Positions 7,066 through 14,952 are shown, counted from the stretch's first letter. The stretch is DNA of 15,034 bases from Ignavibacteriales bacterium UBA6490 (GCA_002435365.1 DJMM01000014.1:1-15034); one strand, 5' to 3'. Translations and numbers: made by a program. Notes: generated from the sequence alone by a model not told the origin.

Positions 7066-8163
7066 ATGGCAAAGTCTAAAAAAGTAAAAAGGATCGGAAT
7101 CCTGACCGGGGGAGGGGACTGTCCCGGTTTAAATGCAGTTATCCGCGGAGTTACCAAACCGGCACAGGATTACGGAATGTCTGTCTTTGGTATTCTTGAC
7201 GGCTTTGAGGGACTTGTTGAAGGACGTGCCAAAGAACTATATAATGAAGATGTCTCAGGCATTCTGGCCATGGGCGGAACAATATTAGGATCATCAAATA
7301 AGGGTGATCCATTCCGTTATCCGGTAGCGAGAGATAAAGAAATTGAAATAGTCGATAAATCTCAAGCTGCTCTCAGGAACTATGAAGCATGGAATCTTGA
7401 TGCCCTAATTGCTATCGGCGGAGACGGCACAATGCATATATCCCACAGACTTGGGAAAATGGGAATGAATATAATAGGGGTTCCAAAGACAATTGATAAT
7501 GACCTCGATGCCACCGATCTTACTTTCGGACATGATTCAGCTGTATATGTTGTTTCCGAAGCATTGGACAGGCTGCATACAACCGCTTCATCCCATCACC
7601 GGGTTATTGTTGTTGAAGTAATGGGACGCTATGCAGGATGGATTGCATTAAATGGAGGTCTTGCCGGCGGGGCCGATATTATATTAATCCCGGAAATTCC
7701 TTTCTCATGGCAGAAAATATATGATAAAATTCTGCAGCGTGAACTGGCAGGAAAAAAATTCAGTCTTGTTTGTGTTGCCGAAGGCGCAAAATCATTTGAT
7801 GGAAAAATGGTAGTTAAAAGTACCGATATAAAAAGATCTGATCCTATCCAGCTTGGCGGAATCGGTGCAGTAGTGGCCAAAAACATTGAGCTTAACACAG
7901 GGAGAGAAACACGGGTAACTGTACTTGGACATCTGCAGAGAGGCGGAAGTCCTACCCCATATGACAGGATTTTATCCACAAAATTCGGAGCCTTTGCGGT
8001 TGAGCTTGCAGCTAATAAAAAATTCGGCAGAATGGTGTCCCTGAAAGGCAGTGATGTTAAAAACGTGAAGATAGAAGATGCAATAAATAAACAGAAACTT
8101 GTTAAACCTGATACCCAGGCCCTTGTTGTAGGAAAGGCTATTGGGATATCGTTTGGAGAATAA
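7066..8163 (+). CDS. 6-phosphofructokinase, PFK-A family, group III-like
   Basis: A 365-residue enzyme phosphorylating fructose 6-phosphate to the 1,6-bisphosphate in glycolysis. The motifs are in order: phosphoryl-donor loop ILTGGGDCPGLNAVIR (11-27), GGDGT (118-122), PKTIDND with catalytic Asp144, substrate-binding MGRYAGW (186-192), and LGHLQRGGSPTPYDR (288-301). Gly121 corresponds to Gly104 of E. coli PfkA, where Asp marks pyrophosphate-using enzymes. Lys141 corresponds to position 124, where Gly marks classical ATP enzymes and Lys pyrophosphate ones. This Gly/Lys mixture is that of the mixed-substrate group III, so the phosphoryl donor cannot be fixed by sequence, though Gly at 104 leans towards ATP. 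A strong ribosome site (AAGGGAA) precedes the ATG. The gene follows rnhC by 10 bases. Confidence 0.93.
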   Translation: MAKSKKVKRIGILTGGGDCPGLNAVIRGVTKPAQDYGMSVFGILDGFEGLVEGRAKELYNEDVSGILAMGGTILGSSNKGDPFRYPVARDKEIEIVDKSQAALRNYEAWNLDALIAIGGDGTMHISHRLGKMGMNIIGVPKTIDNDLDATDLTFGHDSAVYVVSEALDRLHTTASSHHRVIVVEVMGRYAGWIALNGGLAGGADIILIPEIPFSWQKIYDKILQRELAGKKFSLVCVAEGAKSFDGKMVVKSTDIKRSDPIQLGGIGAVVAKNIELNTGRETRVTVLGHLQRGGSPTPYDRILSTKFGAFAVELAANKKFGRMVSLKGSDVKNVKIEDAINKQKLVKPDTQALVVGKAIGISFGE

Positions 8164-8234
8164 TCGTAACGCAGCTTCAAATTAATATAATATTTGTTTG
8201 AGCGGAAGTAGTTCTATGCATTGGATTTTGTAAT
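8164..8234 (+). promoter_or_regulatory. Short leader with possible 5-codon upstream ORF
   Basis: No terminator is seen between the phosphofructokinase and the receptor gene, so read-through is likely. GGAAG (8204-8208) is well spaced (7 bases) from an ATG at 8216 that encodes only MHWIL before TAA (8231-8233). The receptor ATG begins one base after that stop. The receptor ATG itself has no ribosome site directly in front of it, so the tiny ORF may deliver ribosomes to it by coupling. This is inference. Confidence 0.35.
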
Positions 8235-10610
8235 ATGGTCTCCGCCAGGTCGGTGTTTTTTCTTTGTTTGATATTAATATCCTGTATAACATTTGGACAA
8301 TCAGGTAGAGTAGTTGGGAGGATAAGCGATCAGGGTAATAATCCAGTGGCAGGAGTGCTCATTTTCATAAACTATAATTATCTGGATTATACCGATAGTC
8401 AGGGCAATTACAGGATTGAGAATATTCCCTTTGGTAAATACCTTGTAAAAGTATCCAATCCTGGATATAAATCCATTACCGACACCATCATAATCGGATC
8501 AGGAATTTCATCAAGAAATTTTCGGATAAGCTCTTCACCCCTGGAGCTCGATGAAATAGTAGTAACTACAGACCGCATGGGAAATTACCTTAGGAACTCC
8601 GCATACTCTGAAATAATTGTCGGCAGCAATCAGCTCCAGGAAAAACCTTTTTACTCTCTCCCGGATGCACTTAAAAAAGAATCCGGCATTTCACTTATTC
8701 GCGATGGTATCTGGGGAACGGAGGTAAATATACGAGGATTATCGAGAGAAAATATTGTCACTCTTATCGACGGAATCAGGATTGTTACTTCAACCGATAT
8801 CGCAGCGCGCTTCTCATTGATCGATATGAATGATGTCGAACGGATTGAAGTTATAAAAGGAGCATCGTCTTCAGTATATGGGTCGGGTGCAACAGGCGGA
8901 ATTGTTAACGTAATAACAAAAACTCCATCGTTCAGTGAAAAATATTATTTTGATGGCTCTGTTTCCGCGGGATTCAATTCGGTTAATAAATCTTCCGTTA
9001 CATCTGGATTATTTTATTCCGGCAGCAGGTTCTGGTCGGCTAAAATATCGGCTGCTTACAGGAATGCAGGAAACATTAATACACCGGCGGGCAGGCTGCA
9101 GAATAGTCAGTTTGAAGATTATTCTCTGTCAGGAGCAATAAATCTTAAAACCTTTGAAGATCAAAAGCTTCGTTTGGACTATCAGCAGTTCAAGGCTACT
9201 GATGTCGGTATACCGGGGTCATCGGTTTTTCCGGGAAATGCAACGGTACGCTATCCTGACGAAAAACGGGAAATGATCTCTGCCGGTTATGAAATTCTGA
9301 ATATTTCGAACCTGCTTTATAAGCTGTCTGCCAAATATGCTTACCAATATATCGAACGCAATGTTGAGAACATCCCGAATATCGTTCAGAATATCCCTGC
9401 AGACGGATCAAATCCGGCTAAAAGAATAAGCATTCTAAAAATTACACCCGGAGCTGAACATATCAGCAATAATTTTGATATCCAGGGAAATATGATGCTG
9501 GCTGAAAATAATCACATGATTTTCGGAATTGATTACTGGGACAGAAGCTACAGCGGACACAGGGAAAAATACCAGATGACAGAGATATTGGATGCATCAG
9601 GTAATGTTGCTGCCGTGAGCAATAAAATTACCGGTGAAGATCCACTTCCTGTTTCATCATCAGAAAATGTCGGGATCTATTTACAGGATGAAGCAAGATT
9701 CTTTAATGATAAACTGACTCTTTCTATTGGCGCCAGGACTGATAAAATATTTATTAATGGAAAGCAAACTTTTAATCCTGTTTATGAAATTGTAGACGGA
9801 GTAAGGAATGAAACTCCGGCCGGCCAAAAAGTTATATGGAACGATATCAAAACAGATGATGCTTCATACAGCTCAAATATCGGGGGGAGATATTCTCTTC
9901 TGAGCTGCCTGGACATTACCCTTAGTCTTGGATTATCCTACAGGTCACCTTCCCTTGAAGAAAGATTCCAGTATATAGATCAGGGCAGCTATATTAAGCT
10001 CGGTAATCCTGATCTGAAGTCTGAAAAAGGAAAATCGGCGGATTTAGGTATTAGACTGTACATACCTGATCTGAAAATTATTGTAAGTATCTTTTATAAT
10101 TACTTTACTGACCTTGTCACGGAAGAAGCTGGCATTTTCGAAGGGGGACAAGCATTCATTAAAACAAATGTCGGGAAGGCAAGGTTATATGGTTTTGATT
10201 CGGAATTAGAGTATAATTTTTATGATAATTTCATTTTTTACTCTGTTGTCTCTTACGTTAAAGGTGATGATCTTAAATTAAATAAACACCTGCCTGCTGT
10301 TCCGCCACTTAAGGGGCAGCTTGGATTTAAGATGAAATTTGCGGATAAACTCGAAGCTGATCTTTCCTCTGATATTTATGCTCGGCAAAATTATACAGCG
10401 TCCGGCGAAATGGAAACTCCTGGTTATGCAGTGTTAAATTTATCTGCCGGTTCTGCACCGGTGAAACTGTCAAACCTTTCATTCCAGATTTATTGCGGTG
10501 CTGAGAATATATTTAATAAAAGCTACCGGAATCATTTATCAACAATAAGGGGCAGTCTTGTTCTTGAGCCGGGAAGAAATTATTATGTAAAATTGGTAAT
10601 CAAATGGTAG
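8235..10610 (+). CDS. TonB-dependent outer-membrane receptor with carboxypeptidase-regulatory-like N-terminal domain
   Basis: A 791-residue outer-membrane active transporter energised by TonB-ExbBD. Residues 1-22 are a signal peptide (ending ITFGQ). Residues about 24-100 form a CarboxypepD_reg-like domain (VVGRISDQGNNPVAGVLIFI, DSQGNYRIENIPFGKY), usual in Bacteroidota receptors. A TonB-box-like segment LDEIVVTT (105-112) follows. The plug spans about 118-228, with the conserved blocks NIRGLSRENIVTLIDGIRI and VERIEVIKGASSSVYGSGA. The beta-barrel runs from about 235 to the C-terminal NYYVKLVIKW, with a conserved YRSPSLEERF segment and the final strands. Length is normal. No SusD partner is adjacent, which argues against a polysaccharide-uptake locus. 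The plug most resembles receptors for cobalamin, haem or metal chelates, but the ligand cannot be settled. The permease gene starts 10 bases after its stop, so the two probably form one operon. Confidence 0.92.
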   Translation: MVSARSVFFLCLILISCITFGQSGRVVGRISDQGNNPVAGVLIFINYNYLDYTDSQGNYRIENIPFGKYLVKVSNPGYKSITDTIIIGSGISSRNFRISSSPLELDEIVVTTDRMGNYLRNSAYSEIIVGSNQLQEKPFYSLPDALKKESGISLIRDGIWGTEVNIRGLSRENIVTLIDGIRIVTSTDIAARFSLIDMNDVERIEVIKGASSSVYGSGATGGIVNVITKTPSFSEKYYFDGSVSAGFNSVNKSSVTSGLFYSGSRFWSAKISAAYRNAGNINTPAGRLQNSQFEDYSLSGAINLKTFEDQKLRLDYQQFKATDVGIPGSSVFPGNATVRYPDEKREMISAGYEILNISNLLYKLSAKYAYQYIERNVENIPNIVQNIPADGSNPAKRISILKITPGAEHISNNFDIQGNMMLAENNHMIFGIDYWDRSYSGHREKYQMTEILDASGNVAAVSNKITGEDPLPVSSSENVGIYLQDEARFFNDKLTLSIGARTDKIFINGKQTFNPVYEIVDGVRNETPAGQKVIWNDIKTDDASYSSNIGGRYSLLSCLDITLSLGLSYRSPSLEERFQYIDQGSYIKLGNPDLKSEKGKSADLGIRLYIPDLKIIVSIFYNYFTDLVTEEAGIFEGGQAFIKTNVGKARLYGFDSELEYNFYDNFIFYSVVSYVKGDDLKLNKHLPAVPPLKGQLGFKMKFADKLEADLSSDIYARQNYTASGEMETPGYAVLNLSAGSAPVKLSNLSFQIYCGAENIFNKSYRNHLSTIRGSLVLEPGRNYYVKLVIKW

Positions 10611-10620
10611 AGCGGATTTT

Positions 10621-11502
10621 ATGAACTGGTTTCTTCTTGCCTTTATTTCTGCTTTGTTTTCTGCTGCGGCTGCAGTATACGAAAAGAAAACTCTGTTTAA
10701 ATTAGATGCTTTGGACTTCTCCTTCATTGTCTCTTTTGCGACACTTCTGTTCACACTCCCTTTTTTCCTGGAACTTCAGTATAGTTTATTATTCAGGGTT
10801 GAAATTCTTATTCTTTTTATTAAGACAATTTTCGGAGCCGCTGCATTTCTGTGTGTAATGAAAGCGATAAAAAATCTGGAAATAAGCGAGGCTCTACCGC
10901 TGCTTGCCTTAACACCGGGGTTTGTAGCAGTTGCGGGAGTGGTGTTTATAAACGATTCTCTTGGACTTACAGAATGGGCTGCCGTATTACTGATGCTTTC
11001 GGGTGCCTATATTCTGGAAATGAAAAAGGGGAAAAGAAAGCTTACCGATCCATTTAAAACATTATCAAACTTCTCAAAATATGCTTATGTGTTTTTGGCA
11101 CTTGCCTTATTTACGGTATCATCCGTGCTGGACAGGCTCCTGCTTAAAGATTTTCTTCTTCCACCTTATACATTTACTGCACTGCAGCAGCTTTTTTATG
11201 CCGTTATATTTGCCATAATATTCTTTATTAAACAGGGTAATCCTTTAAAAACAGTAAAAGGGTTGGACAGACAAACTTTTTATTTAATAACAGCAATAGC
11301 TGTACTAACTGTAATTTACAGATATACACAGATTGAGGCTACAAAGCTGGCTCCCGCTGCTCTTGTGTTATCCGTCAAACGTTTATCGGTTTTATTTGCA
11401 GTAATACTCGGCGGAAAGCTTTTCAGAGATGAAAATCTTAAAGTAAGAATTGCCGCAGTTGTTATTATCCTGGCAGGTACTACATTGCTGATTATTGGTT
11501 AA
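10621..11502 (+). CDS. DMT superfamily permease, two EamA domains
   Basis: A 293-residue inner-membrane protein with about ten hydrophobic helices in two tandem EamA repeats (about residues 3-134 and 155-292), separated by a basic cytoplasmic loop (KKGKRK, 135-140). The conserved block at the end of the first repeat (ISEALPLLALTPGF) is typical of the drug/metabolite transporter superfamily, and the second repeat carries the related TKLAPAALVLSVKRLSVLFA. Family members move amino acids, nucleotides, sugars or other metabolites in either direction; the substrate here is unknown. The start is 10 bases downstream of the TonB receptor stop, so it is probably co-transcribed with it. The pair could carry one compound across both membranes, or the permease could export a product. 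No terminator was found after the stop. Confidence 0.9.
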   Translation: MNWFLLAFISALFSAAAAVYEKKTLFKLDALDFSFIVSFATLLFTLPFFLELQYSLLFRVEILILFIKTIFGAAAFLCVMKAIKNLEISEALPLLALTPGFVAVAGVVFINDSLGLTEWAAVLLMLSGAYILEMKKGKRKLTDPFKTLSNFSKYAYVFLALALFTVSSVLDRLLLKDFLLPPYTFTALQQLFYAVIFAIIFFIKQGNPLKTVKGLDRQTFYLITAIAVLTVIYRYTQIEATKLAPAALVLSVKRLSVLFAVILGGKLFRDENLKVRIAAVVIILAGTTLLIIG

Positions 11503-12187
11503 TTATTATCAGAATATTTTTTCATCTACGGTATTCCTGAAATACAGTCCGACAGTTATTATCACTTTCTAACAAATGATTTACACGATGCTATTAATTA
11601 ATTATGGTTGAGAGATGCCAAAATTAATTGTCAGAGATAATGGTAAAGAGTATAAAGAATTTGATCCATCAAAGAAAGAGTCGTTCGAAATTCAGCTTAT
11701 AACATATCTTGCAGTAATTCGGTAGTTTATCGGGAGAAACTTTTTCTCAAGGAAACATTGTGCTATAGCATACATTATAAAAATCTAACTCAGTTTTGTG
11801 GTTAAAACGACTTCAACATTTCTTTAGTTTAAAAATCATTGCGTATGTTTATCACTCCTATTATTTTCATCCCAGGTTTTTGATTTAACCTGACTTAAAA
11901 AAATCCCGCGGGCAAAATTTATTGGTTTATAAAAATAATCCTATACAAGCGGAAAAGAGTGCTGTGTCTACTTTAAAATATTTTTTACTTCAGATAAAAA
12001 ACTGGACTTACCTCTACTTTTCTGGTAATGCTATCCCGGTTTTTTCATATTTTATTTCTCCGGTAAACATACACCGGATAAAAATCTACGATTTCTTTTC
12101 GGATCCACCCCCCTACTTATAACATAAAAGTTATTTTAATCTGTTCTTTAATAAGTAAATAAAAATTACAAACTAAAGGAAATAACC
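11503..12187. other. 685-base gene-poor region between the permease and the multicopper oxidase
   Basis: No intact gene is supported. It contains the probable FHA remnant at 11615-11788. An inverted repeat TCCGGT (12059-12064) / ACCGGA (12073-12078) lies about 110 bases before the oxidase start and could be an operator. The remainder is AT-rich. AAAGGA is a good ribosome site for the oxidase ATG at 12188. No promoter could be placed with confidence. Confidence 0.5.
11615..11788 (+). pseudogene. Decayed FHA-domain gene fragment (frameshifted)
   Basis: An ATG at 11615 opens MPKLIVRDNGKEYKEF and continues to KKESFEI before running into a stop at 11723. This is how small FHA-domain proteins begin, just before the IGR motif. 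In another frame, 11692-11727 reads SAYNISCSNSVV, matching the FHA stretch 'S-x-x-N-D-I-...-V-V' that follows IGR. Back in the first frame, 11747-11767 reads SRKHCAI, the FHA phosphothreonine-binding 'SRxHaxI' motif, and a stop follows at 11786-11788. Three FHA motifs in the right order but in two frames, with the IGR residues missing between them, point to at least two indels in a former FHA gene. The latter half of the domain is not recognisable. Alternatively the 36-residue ORF at 11615-11725 is a real small gene and the other matches are chance, which I consider less likely. Confidence 0.5.
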
Positions 12188-14617
12188 ATGACTTTTTCTA
12201 CAAGATTTCTTTCAGCATTACTGACTATGTTCTTAATCAGTACATCATTTATTCTGGCGCAGGTCGGTACCCAGGTTCCAATCAATCCTTCAAGCATTCC
12301 CCAGTTCGTTGATCCATTGCCGCATTTTGCCGGGAATAGGGTAAATGCAAAAGCAGGCGGAGATGTTACAGTTCAAATGGTACCTCATCAGCAGATTGCA
12401 TTATCTACTGGTACGCCTGTTACAGGTGGAATAGTTGGAGCAAATCCAACCCTCGGATTAGCTAACGTGTGGGCATACTCAATCAAATACGAAGACGGAG
12501 AATTTACACCTCCATTGTGGCCCGGTTTTACTATAGATGCCTACAGGGGTAACGAACTCGAAGTGACTTACCTTAATAAACTGGGTGGACAAAGGTATTC
12601 GGATGTCGGGCTTATAGCAGATCAGACTTTGCACTGGGCGAATCCGCTTGAAGCTTCCATGATGGCCATGACTGCTTATACTGGCCCGGTTCCCACGGTA
12701 GCCCATCTTCACGGAGGGGAAGTGGCATCGGAAAGTGACGGCGGACCGGATGCATGGTTCACTCCCAGTAACGATCCGTCCTATCCATCGGCAATTACTG
12801 GTCCAAGCTGGGGAATGGGCAATTCATCTAAAGTTGTTGATCAAATTTATGATTATCCAAATACTCAGGAAGAAGCAACTCTCTGGTTTCACGATCACGC
12901 TCTTGGTGCTACCCGTTTGAATGTTTATGCCGGATTGGAAGCTTTCTATCTTCTGCGAGGACCCGAAGAAGAATCTGCTCATCTTCCTGGTTGGTCGGGA
13001 GATAATACGGTACTTGAAGTCGCCCCTCTTGGCACCTCCGGAACATTCAATCCGGATCCATACTTACCTGAAATTGAAATTGCAATTCAGGATAGAATGT
13101 TTGATATGGATGGTAAACTCTATTTCGTTAACAATATGCCTACAAATCCTATGGATCATCCTTTCTGGAATCCGGAATTTGTGGGTGACGTGATAACCGT
13201 TAACGGAAAAACCTGGCCATATCTGAGCGTTGCCCCCAGGGCATACAGATTCAGGGTTTTGAACGGATCAAATGCCCGTTTTTATGATTTATGGCTGCAG
13301 GATCTGGTCACAGGAGCATTTGGTCCCACAATTTACCAGATAGGCACGGATGGCGGCCTGCTGGACGCACCTGTTGCAATAAATCCTAACCTGGGCGGTA
13401 AGCTGCTTCTGGGACCTGGCGAACGTGCAGATATCGTTATCGATTTTTCAGCGAGCGCACCTGGTGCAGTATGGACTATTAGAAATTCGGGCAGAACACC
13501 TTATCCAAAAGGCGGCACACCACAAGCAACTACACTCGGGCGTATAATGCAGTTCGTTGTAAATGGAACAATGACCGCACCGGATCTCAGTTCCTTTGCA
13601 AATGGTGCTGTACCGGCAAGCCTTAGGAATCCTCTTGTTAAGCTTACCAATTTTGCAGGTGCTACCACCACAGTACCTGATGTTACGCGTCAGCTTACAC
13701 TAAATGAAGTTATGGGAATGGGCGGACCGCTTGAAGTGCTAGTCAACAATACTAAATGGGATGCTAACGGAATGAATGTGTCCGGTTTAGGCATTACTGA
13801 AACTCCAACCGAAGGAAATACAGAGGTCTGGAAAATAATTAATCTTACCGCAGATGCACATCCGATTCATCTGCATCTAGTGCAGTTTCAGCTTGTGAAC
13901 AGACAGAACTTTAACTTTAATAAATATAACAAAGCATATAGTGCACTTTTTCCGGGAGGAGCTGGATTTATAGGAGCATACGGACCTCCAAAACCTTATG
14001 ATTTCTATTTCAATGGAGGCTTGGGATGGTATGGCGGCAATCCTGACGTTACACCATATCTGCAGGGTCCGGTTAATCCTGCAAATCCGAATGAGAGGGG
14101 ATGGAAAGATACTTTTATAATGTATCCCGGCGAAGTAACTACTGTTGTGGTAAGATTCGCACCGACGGATTTGCCAATTAACACCTCAAAAGCGGATTTG
14201 GTATTTGCATTTGATCCATCGGAGGGTCCTGGCTATGTATGGCACTGCCATATCATCGATCATGAAGATAATGAGATGATGAGACCATATACAGTTAATC
14301 CCAATATTTCCAGATTTTCTAAGATTGGTCCTTCGGTAGCCGATGCAACAGTTACAAGCTATGAGCTTGCACAGAATTATCCTAATCCGTTCAATCCTTC
14401 AACCATAATTAATTTTTCGGTACCGGATGATCAGTTTGTCAGTCTGAAGGTTTACAACAGTATTGGCGCTGAAATTGGTACACTGCTTAACCGGGAAGTT
14501 CCTAAAGGAAACCACAAGGTTGAATTTGATGCATCCGGTCTAGCCAGCGGCATGTACTTTTACACATTGAATGCAGGAAAATTTAATGAAACCAGGAAGA
14601 TGATTCTTCTTAAGTAA
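12188..14617 (+). CDS. CotA/bilirubin oxidase-like multicopper oxidase with T9SS sorting domain
   Basis: An 809-residue exported oxidase that would couple one-electron oxidation of a phenolic, bilirubin-like or metal substrate to reduction of O2 to water. Residues 1-24 are a signal peptide. All copper ligands are visible: HLHGG (His173, His175), WFHDHALGATRLNVYAG (His235, His237), HPIHLH (His558, His561, His563), and HCHIIDHEDNEMMRP (His686, Cys687, His688, His692, Met697). The Cys+5 His and Cys+10 Met type 1 spacing, and the wording of the second and fourth motifs, are those of Bacillus CotA and bilirubin oxidases. About 50 extra Gly- and aromatic-rich residues (about 586-636) lie between the third and fourth motifs. 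The last 82 residues (ELAQNYPNPFNPSTIINFSV to RKMILLK) are a T9SS type A sorting domain, so the enzyme is probably surface-bound or secreted. AAAGGA precedes the ATG. The gene appears monocistronic, with its own terminator. Confidence 0.94.
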   Translation: MTFSTRFLSALLTMFLISTSFILAQVGTQVPINPSSIPQFVDPLPHFAGNRVNAKAGGDVTVQMVPHQQIALSTGTPVTGGIVGANPTLGLANVWAYSIKYEDGEFTPPLWPGFTIDAYRGNELEVTYLNKLGGQRYSDVGLIADQTLHWANPLEASMMAMTAYTGPVPTVAHLHGGEVASESDGGPDAWFTPSNDPSYPSAITGPSWGMGNSSKVVDQIYDYPNTQEEATLWFHDHALGATRLNVYAGLEAFYLLRGPEEESAHLPGWSGDNTVLEVAPLGTSGTFNPDPYLPEIEIAIQDRMFDMDGKLYFVNNMPTNPMDHPFWNPEFVGDVITVNGKTWPYLSVAPRAYRFRVLNGSNARFYDLWLQDLVTGAFGPTIYQIGTDGGLLDAPVAINPNLGGKLLLGPGERADIVIDFSASAPGAVWTIRNSGRTPYPKGGTPQATTLGRIMQFVVNGTMTAPDLSSFANGAVPASLRNPLVKLTNFAGATTTVPDVTRQLTLNEVMGMGGPLEVLVNNTKWDANGMNVSGLGITETPTEGNTEVWKIINLTADAHPIHLHLVQFQLVNRQNFNFNKYNKAYSALFPGGAGFIGAYGPPKPYDFYFNGGLGWYGGNPDVTPYLQGPVNPANPNERGWKDTFIMYPGEVTTVVVRFAPTDLPINTSKADLVFAFDPSEGPGYVWHCHIIDHEDNEMMRPYTVNPNISRFSKIGPSVADATVTSYELAQNYPNPFNPSTIINFSVPDDQFVSLKVYNSIGAEIGTLLNREVPKGNHKVEFDASGLASGMYFYTLNAGKFNETRKMILLK

Positions 14618-14642
14618 TTTCTGCTGCAGACTGAACCTATAT

Positions 14643-14668
14643 GGGCGGTTTTTAACCGCCCTTTTTTT
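14643..14668 (+). terminator. Rho-independent terminator of the multicopper oxidase
   Basis: GGGCGGTT (14643-14650) pairs perfectly with AACCGCCC (14654-14661) around TTT, followed by seven T residues (14662-14668). It starts 26 bases after the stop codon at 14617. Confidence 0.95.
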
Positions 14669-14699
14669 GTCAAATTTTATTAAGAAGCCTGTGTTTAAT

Positions 14700-14820
14700 T
14701 TTGAGACAAAAGATAGGGCTAATTGGTAACCTGACCCCGACCTAACCTGTATCTAATCCGATTCTAACCTGATTCTGTTCCCATTATTTTGAGAACAGAA
14801 TCAGTTTAAAACCGCCTCGG
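14700..14820 (+). repeat. Intergenic 11-bp-module foldback element, copy 2
   Basis: Five consecutive 11-base units run from 14731 to 14785: CTGACCCCGAC, CTAACCTGTAT, CTAATCCGATT, CTAACCTGATT, CTGTTCCCATT. The 5' blocks TTTGAGACAA (14700-14709) and CTAATTGGTAAC (14719-14730) match those of copy 1 at identical spacing. The right side is shorter than in copy 1, yet forms a perfect 12-bp stem: CTGATTCTGTTC (14769-14780) with GAACAGAATCAG (14793-14804). The pairing extends further with one mismatch. The 3' blocks CAGAATCA and AACCGC are shared with copy 1, which carries 33 extra bases (three 11-base units) between TGAGAA and CAGAATCA. The orientation is the same as copy 1. Confidence 0.75.
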
Positions 14821-14881
14821 AATGGGACACCTATGACATTTAGAGCACTACCGAAATAAATTTTCAGAAGCTTGCAGAATA

Positions 14882-14912
14882 TTGGATTTTCCAGGTGACT
14901 TTTATATATTTG
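14882..14912 (+). promoter_or_regulatory. Bacteroidota-type promoter for tRNA-Asp
   Basis: TTG (14882-14884) and TATATTTG (14905-14912) are 20 bases apart. The second box fits the TAnnTTTG -7 consensus exactly, and the first fits the TTG core of the -33 box. The expected start of transcription is a few bases after 14912, giving a 5' leader of roughly 30-35 bases before the tRNA. Confidence 0.6.
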
Positions 14913-14952
14913 TCGACTCAAAAACAGTAGTTTTTGCGGATAAATAAATTTT

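Noticed and set aside
7629..8180. 183-codon open frame on the minus strand
   Set aside because: It lies entirely opposite the phosphofructokinase gene, whose motifs are unmistakable. The minus-strand product has no recognisable domain and a Pro/Ser/Leu-rich composition typical of an antisense frame.
8268..8290. Lipobox-like LISC in the TonB receptor signal peptide
   Set aside because: TonB-dependent receptors are barrel proteins normally cleaved by signal peptidase I, and a better site follows at ITFGQ.
11870..11895. Possible third copy of the 11-bp element (TTTAACCTGACTT)
   Set aside because: Only one unit-like match, no second unit in register and none of the flanking blocks, so chance is the simpler explanation.
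12059..12078. Inverted repeat TCCGGT/ACCGGA as a terminator
   Set aside because: No T-run follows on either strand. It may be an operator but cannot be called a terminator.
11922..12122. 66-codon frame starting with TTG
   Set aside because: No ribosome site, low-complexity aromatic and lysine-rich composition, no family resemblance, and it ends in the presumed leader of the oxidase.
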